Assembly: GCA_964017045.1 (NCBI GenBank) | Contig: OZ024809.1 | Location: 13,460,307 to 13,524,306 of the forward strand | Length of the DNA: 64,000 bases | DNA from: Omphiscola glabra | Lineage: Eukaryota; Mollusca; Gastropoda; Lymnaeidae | Reading direction: 5' to 3' | In this document: positions 60,100-64,000 of the stretch, in pieces | How positions within the stretch are numbered: the first letter of the stretch is position 1 | Layout: every line of letters begins with the position of its first letter | The notes under the pieces: model-generated | Told to the model about the DNA's origin: nothing | Databases searched by the model: none | The model's input: only the letters and a program-made list of their open reading frames with translations | Program-made: the position numbers and the translations under genes

Positions 60100-60304
60100 C
60101 AGCGGTTCTCAACATGTGGATCGCAACCCCTTTGGGGGGGGGTCGAACGACCCTTTCACAGGGGTCGCCTAAGACCATCAGAAAACACATATACTCTACA
60201 GTAGTGAATGAAGTATCAACGGAAATAATTTTGTGGCTGGGGGTTGCCACAACATGAGAAACTGTATTAAAGGGTCGTTGAATTGGAAAGGTTGAGAACC
60301 ACTG
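60100..60304. mobile_element. SPIN-like hAT MITE, copy 2 (205 bp)
   Basis: The ends are CAGCGGTTCTCAAC and GTTGAGAACCACTG. Flanks CTTGAATT (60092-60099) and CTCTAATT (60305-60312) agree at 6 of 8 positions. The interior shares GGTCGAACGACCCTTTCAC and CTAAGACCATCAGAAAACAC with copy 1. Confidence 0.9.
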
Positions 60305-60375
60305 CTCTAATTGGTTGCATCATGCAAAGCATGATTTTTTTTTCAGCTCCGATGAAGCGGCCTCTTGTCATGTTT

Positions 60376-60715
60376 TGTAAACTCTTGTTTGATATAGTCA
60401 AAGCTTCTTTCACCTCATGCTCTCAGTACTTGTGAGGTCAGAGAGTATTACAGAGAGAATTACAGAGAGAATGACAGAGAGTGAGAGAGAGAATGAGAGA
60501 GAGAGTGGGAGAGAATGACAGAGAGAGAGAGAGAGAGAGACTGGAAGGAAGACATAATAACATTGTAGAAATTCCACAAACACACTCATTTAGCCGAATG
60601 TACCCACAATGCTCTGTTCTCACGAATGTACCCACAATGCTCTGTTCTCACGAATGTACCCACATTGCTCTGTTCTCACGAATGTACCCACAATGCTCTG
60701 TTCTCACACAACTGA
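60376..60715. repeat. Duplicated cassette, copy A, with 28-bp minisatellite
   Basis: It begins GTCAAAGCTTCTTTC, then a GAGA-rich tract, GACATAATAACATTGTAGAA, and 28-bp units with TGTACCCACAATGCTCTG and TTCTCACGAA (about 4 copies). The same order occurs at 63582-64000. Confidence 0.93.
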
Positions 60716-61194
60716 TGACGAGCACTGTCAACATTGAGAGCTTTACCTTTTTCTTTTCTTCCAAAAAAAACTAACCAATCAAAACTAGCCTAACAAAATC
60801 AGGCTCTCACTGGAAATATGTTTGTTTTCTTCCTGTAGCCTCAAAACCACCATGCCACATTCTTATAAGAGCCAACAAACTTATTATTTTTACATTTTAA
60901 ATAGTTGTTTTTTTTCCATTTTAAAAGCTGTAGAGTATGGCAATGATTTATGTATCTTAACTGGTACAACTTTGTCTTCATTACTTTTGACAGTTTTAAT
61001 AAGGCTGGCTCAATTTAAAAAAAAAATAAATAAATATAATTTGACATACTCATGTAGGACAATGGTCTTGTGCAGCATGTAGCTTGACTAAGCCGTAGAA
61101 AGTTCCAATATTACCCTAACATAGAGGTCAGATTTTAAACAGCCCACACACTCTGGGACCTGGCATTATAAGAATGTTCAGAGTGCTGCCTTGT

Positions 61195-61345
61195 CAGGGC
61201 ATCCAATTAATAAATCACCCCTGCCCGCAATTAGTGTTTTTTTTTTTTTTTTTAAGGGCATCTAATAAATGACCTGGTGCCCGCAATTAGAGTGCACTGC
61301 TTTTATTTTTTTTTAAGGGCATCTAATGAATTAACCTGGTGCCCG
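61195..61345. repeat. About 60-bp repeat, 3 copies
   Basis: Each copy has AAGGGCATCTAATAAAT and TGCCCGCAATTAG separated by a poly-T run. Confidence 0.85.
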
Positions 61346-61754
61346 CAGTTTGAAATATCTTGGATTAAATTAAATTGAGCAAGGACGGCTTTCTGAATAC
61401 TACTACCAGGTAATCCATTATTTGAACAGGGATCTCACATTCCAGATTGGAGATGTACTACTAAGCTGTCATCAATTCACTCCTCTTCCCTCCGCCAACC
61501 CTTCGTCTTAAGGACTAGAACCCTGGAGGGGGGGGGGGGGGAATCAGGGGAATGAAAACTTTCAATGTCTTGAGTTGTATTTCATTTTGTGATCCATGAT
61601 TTTAATAAGACTTCAATTACTTCAAATATGTAAATGTCTTTTCTTGAATTTATTATTTAAAATTTTTTTTTTCATTGAGTGCCAAATTATTTCCAAATGT
61701 GTTCAACAAAACCAGAGCACTATCCCTGCTCCATTGCAACCAATCATTTTTTAA
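61346..61754. other. No gene seen
   Basis: Unique AT-rich sequence with a poly-G run near 61530-61541. Confidence 0.5.
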
Positions 61755-62112
61755 AAATTGGTTTCAATCACTACCTTTTTACCTTGGTATCAGTCATTAC
61801 CCAATCACATTCAATCATTTTTTCTTGGTTTCAATCACTACCTTTTTACCTTGGTATCAGTCATTACCCAATCACATTCAATCATTCTTTTCTTGGTTTC
61901 AATCACTACCTTTTTACCTTGGTATCAGTCATTACCCAATCACATTCAATCATTCTTTTCTTGGTTTCAATCACTACCTTTTTACCTTGGTTTCAGTCCT
62001 TACCCAATCACATTCAATCATACTTTTCTTGGTTTCAACCACTACCCAATATCACTCAGTCATCCTTTCCTTTGTTTCAATCATTACCCCATCACATTCA
62101 ATTTTTTTTTTC
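61755..62112. repeat. About 67-bp repeat, 4-5 copies
   Basis: Units contain TGGTTTCAATCACTACCTTT and CAGTCATTACCCAATCACAT. The 204-codon open frame through it is a repeat effect. Confidence 0.93.
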
Positions 62113-62624
62113 TAGGTTTAAATCCCGCCTTCATCTTGTAGAATTGTTCGCTGTTGAATGTCTATTGCCTGGAACAATATTTGTCATAATTTGTTTATCT
62201 ATGAAATGCTTACTTCATTTTTCAGTGTATTTTTATGTTAATCTCTTGATTACTTATCAGAGGCAAAGATATCTTGGGCAATTCAACAATTGAAATGTAC
62301 TGATATTATCTGACAGCTCAGTCTATGACAATGCTCTTTGATGGATAATCTATAGTTTTGTTTTCTTATTCGAGACATCACTAAAAGTAGATAGTATCAT
62401 AGGGCATTGGTAGTTAGACTGCAGATGGGGGGGGGGGGGGGACATAGGGACTTATCATTTGGCACTGGTAGATCCAGGTTACATTAAGTCATGTTATCCC
62501 TTATGTTTGAGGTGTTCTAACAATATCTGAGTCCAAAATTCCAACCAATGACTGTGCAGTTAATTGTATTGCTTTTGCATCTGGAATTTGACAGATTTGC
62601 AATGGCTAGGCAGTATAACCTGGG
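62113..62624. other. No gene seen
   Basis: Unique AT-rich sequence with a poly-G run near 62428-62440. Confidence 0.5.
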
Positions 62625-63125
62625 TCGTGATCATAGGACTTGGGCCCCCACAGTCGTGATAACGGTGATCATAGGACTTGGGCCCCCACAGTCGTGATAA
62701 CGGTGATCATAGGACTTGGGCCCCCCACAGTCGTGATAACGGTGATCATAGGACTTGGGCCCCCACAGTCGTGATAACGGTGATCATAGGACTTGGGCCC
62801 CCACAGTCGTGATAACGGTGATCATAGGACTTGGGCCCCCACAGTCGTGATAACGGTGATCATAGGACTTGGGCCCCCCACAGTCGTGATAACGGTGATC
62901 ATATGACTTGGGCCCCCCACAGTCGTGATAACGGTGATCATAGGACTTGGGCCCCCACAGTCGTGATAACGGTGATCATATGACTTGGGCCCCCCCACAG
63001 TCGTGATAACGGTGATCATAGGACTTGGGCCCCCACAGTCGTGATAACGGTGATCATAGGACTTGGGCCCCCACAGTCGTGATAACGGTGATCATAGGAC
63101 TTGGGCCCCCACAGTCGTGATAACA
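62625..63125. repeat. 38-39 bp minisatellite, about 13 copies
   Basis: The unit contains GTCGTGATAACGGTGATCAT and AGGACTTGGGCCCCCACA. Length varies only in the C run. Confidence 0.96.
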
Positions 63126-63327
63126 TGATTATTTATTCTTTATTTTTTCATCTAAATTTTTTTATTTGTACTTTTTTTTTGTTTTGTTTTTTAAATTTCA
63201 GTAAACCTCCATCTCGTTAAAAAGTTCACGGTTGCTTGGAGGTCTGATTGAAAGTATTTCCTAAAGGTTGAGAGAGTTGGAGAGATGATATTTCAGCAGC
63301 TAAATATAAATGTCTGCCTTACTTGTC

Positions 63328-63333
63328 AATAAA
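63328..63333 (+). promoter_or_regulatory. Candidate distal polyadenylation signal (AATAAA)
   Basis: AATAAA is followed about 15 bases later by TTTGTTTGCTGATGTG, a GT-rich downstream element. If it served SHIP, the 3' UTR would be about 5.7 kb and include several arrays and a SPIN-like element. It could belong to another transcript. Confidence 0.3.
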
Positions 63334-63581
63334 CTGAAATTTTGTTTGCTGATGTGATCCAGTTTGTTAGGATGGTTATTTCCAGTGCGAAAGGATGTGG
63401 CCATTAGTGCAGAACTGAGACGAAACATAATTTATGAATTCATTAAAAAAAATATCAGTGACACCATAGAATAATTTAGGAATTCATAAAACAATGCCAG
63501 TGAAACCATAAAATAAATTATATCTGTGAAATGACATAAATGACATGTTTAGGCAACACATCGGAAGAATTAGGTAAAATG

Positions 63582-64000
63582 TGTTTGATATGGTCAAAGC
63601 TTCTTTCGTCTCATGCTCACGGCACTTGTAAGGGCAGGGAGAATGACAGAGAGAGAGAGAGAGACTGGAAGGTAGACATAATAACATTGTAGAAATACCA
63701 CAAACACACTCATTCAGCCGAATGTATCCACAATGCTCTGTTCTCACGAATGTACCCACAATGCTCTGTTCTCACGAATGTATCCACAATGCTCTGTTCT
63801 CACGAATGTATCCACAATGCTCTGTTCTCACGAATGTATCCACAATGCTCTGTTCTCACGAATGTATCCACAATGCTCTGTTCTCATGAATGTACCCACA
63901 ATGCTCTGTTCTCACGAATGTATCCACAATGCTCTGTTCTCACGAATGTACCCACAATGCTATATTCTCACGAATGTATCCACAATGCTCTGTTCTCACG
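63582..64000. repeat. Duplicated cassette, copy B, with 28-bp minisatellite (cut by the window end)
   Basis: It repeats GTCAAAGCTTCTTTC, GACAGAGAGAGAG, GACATAATAACATTGTAGAA and the 28-bp units (GAATGTATCCACAATGCTCT type), with at least 10 units here against 4 in copy A. Confidence 0.93.

Noticed and set aside
61679..62293. 204-codon + strand frame, membrane-protein-like (Phe/Leu/Ser rich)
   Set aside because: Its apparent hydrophobicity comes from a 67-bp T-rich repeat read in frame; no family resemblance is seen.

Overview
This is eukaryotic, intron-rich, AT-biased nuclear DNA from an invertebrate animal. A gastropod mollusc of the pulmonate/heterobranch kind is my best guess. Three things suggest it: the animal-type SHIP protein encoded here, two short hAT elements closely resembling the SPIN family (which has been reported from the pond snail Lymnaea stagnalis), and LINE 3' ends of the types common in molluscs. 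I cannot name a species. No prokaryotic, viral or organellar gene is visible.

The window holds one recognisable protein gene, on the + strand. It is an SH2-domain inositol polyphosphate 5-phosphatase of the SHIP family (INPPL1/INPP5D-like). I resolve 25 coding exons from 14352 to 57677, all bounded by GT and AG and all phase-compatible. They total 3603 nt (1200 residues plus stop). Domain order is SH2 (about residues 1-110), linker with a short coiled stretch (about 115-265), PH-related domain (about 290-410), catalytic 5-phosphatase domain (about 412-725), C2 (about 730-890), proline/serine-rich tail (about 890-1115) and a C-terminal SAM domain (about 1120-1195). The SAM domain makes it SHIP2-like. 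A possible further 5' exon lies at 9691-9740. The gene would turn PI(3,4,5)P3 into PI(3,4)P2 downstream of tyrosine-kinase receptors.

Layout: 1-9.6 kb holds no convincing gene, only two foldback elements (729-1142 and 3060-3342) and many minisatellites. 9.7-14.3 kb is probable 5' gene territory with more minisatellites and a LINE 3' end on the - strand (11243-11480). 14.3-57.7 kb is the SHIP gene. 57.7-64 kb is 3' UTR or downstream flank with several arrays, a SPIN-like element (60100-60304) and a duplicated repeat cassette (60376-60715 and 63582-64000).

The most striking feature is the tandem repeats. More than fifty minisatellite arrays with 11-67 bp units fill nearly every long intron. 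At least seven exon boundaries have neighbouring arrays whose unit is a copy of the splice junction itself, with exon edge plus GT donor or AG acceptor. Clear cases are introns 1, 5, 7, 9, 13, 14 and 19. In intron 19 the decoy acceptors sit at exactly 32-bp steps up to the real one. I propose that splice junctions repeatedly seeded tandem duplications in this gene. That is an inference, but the sequence relationship can be read directly.
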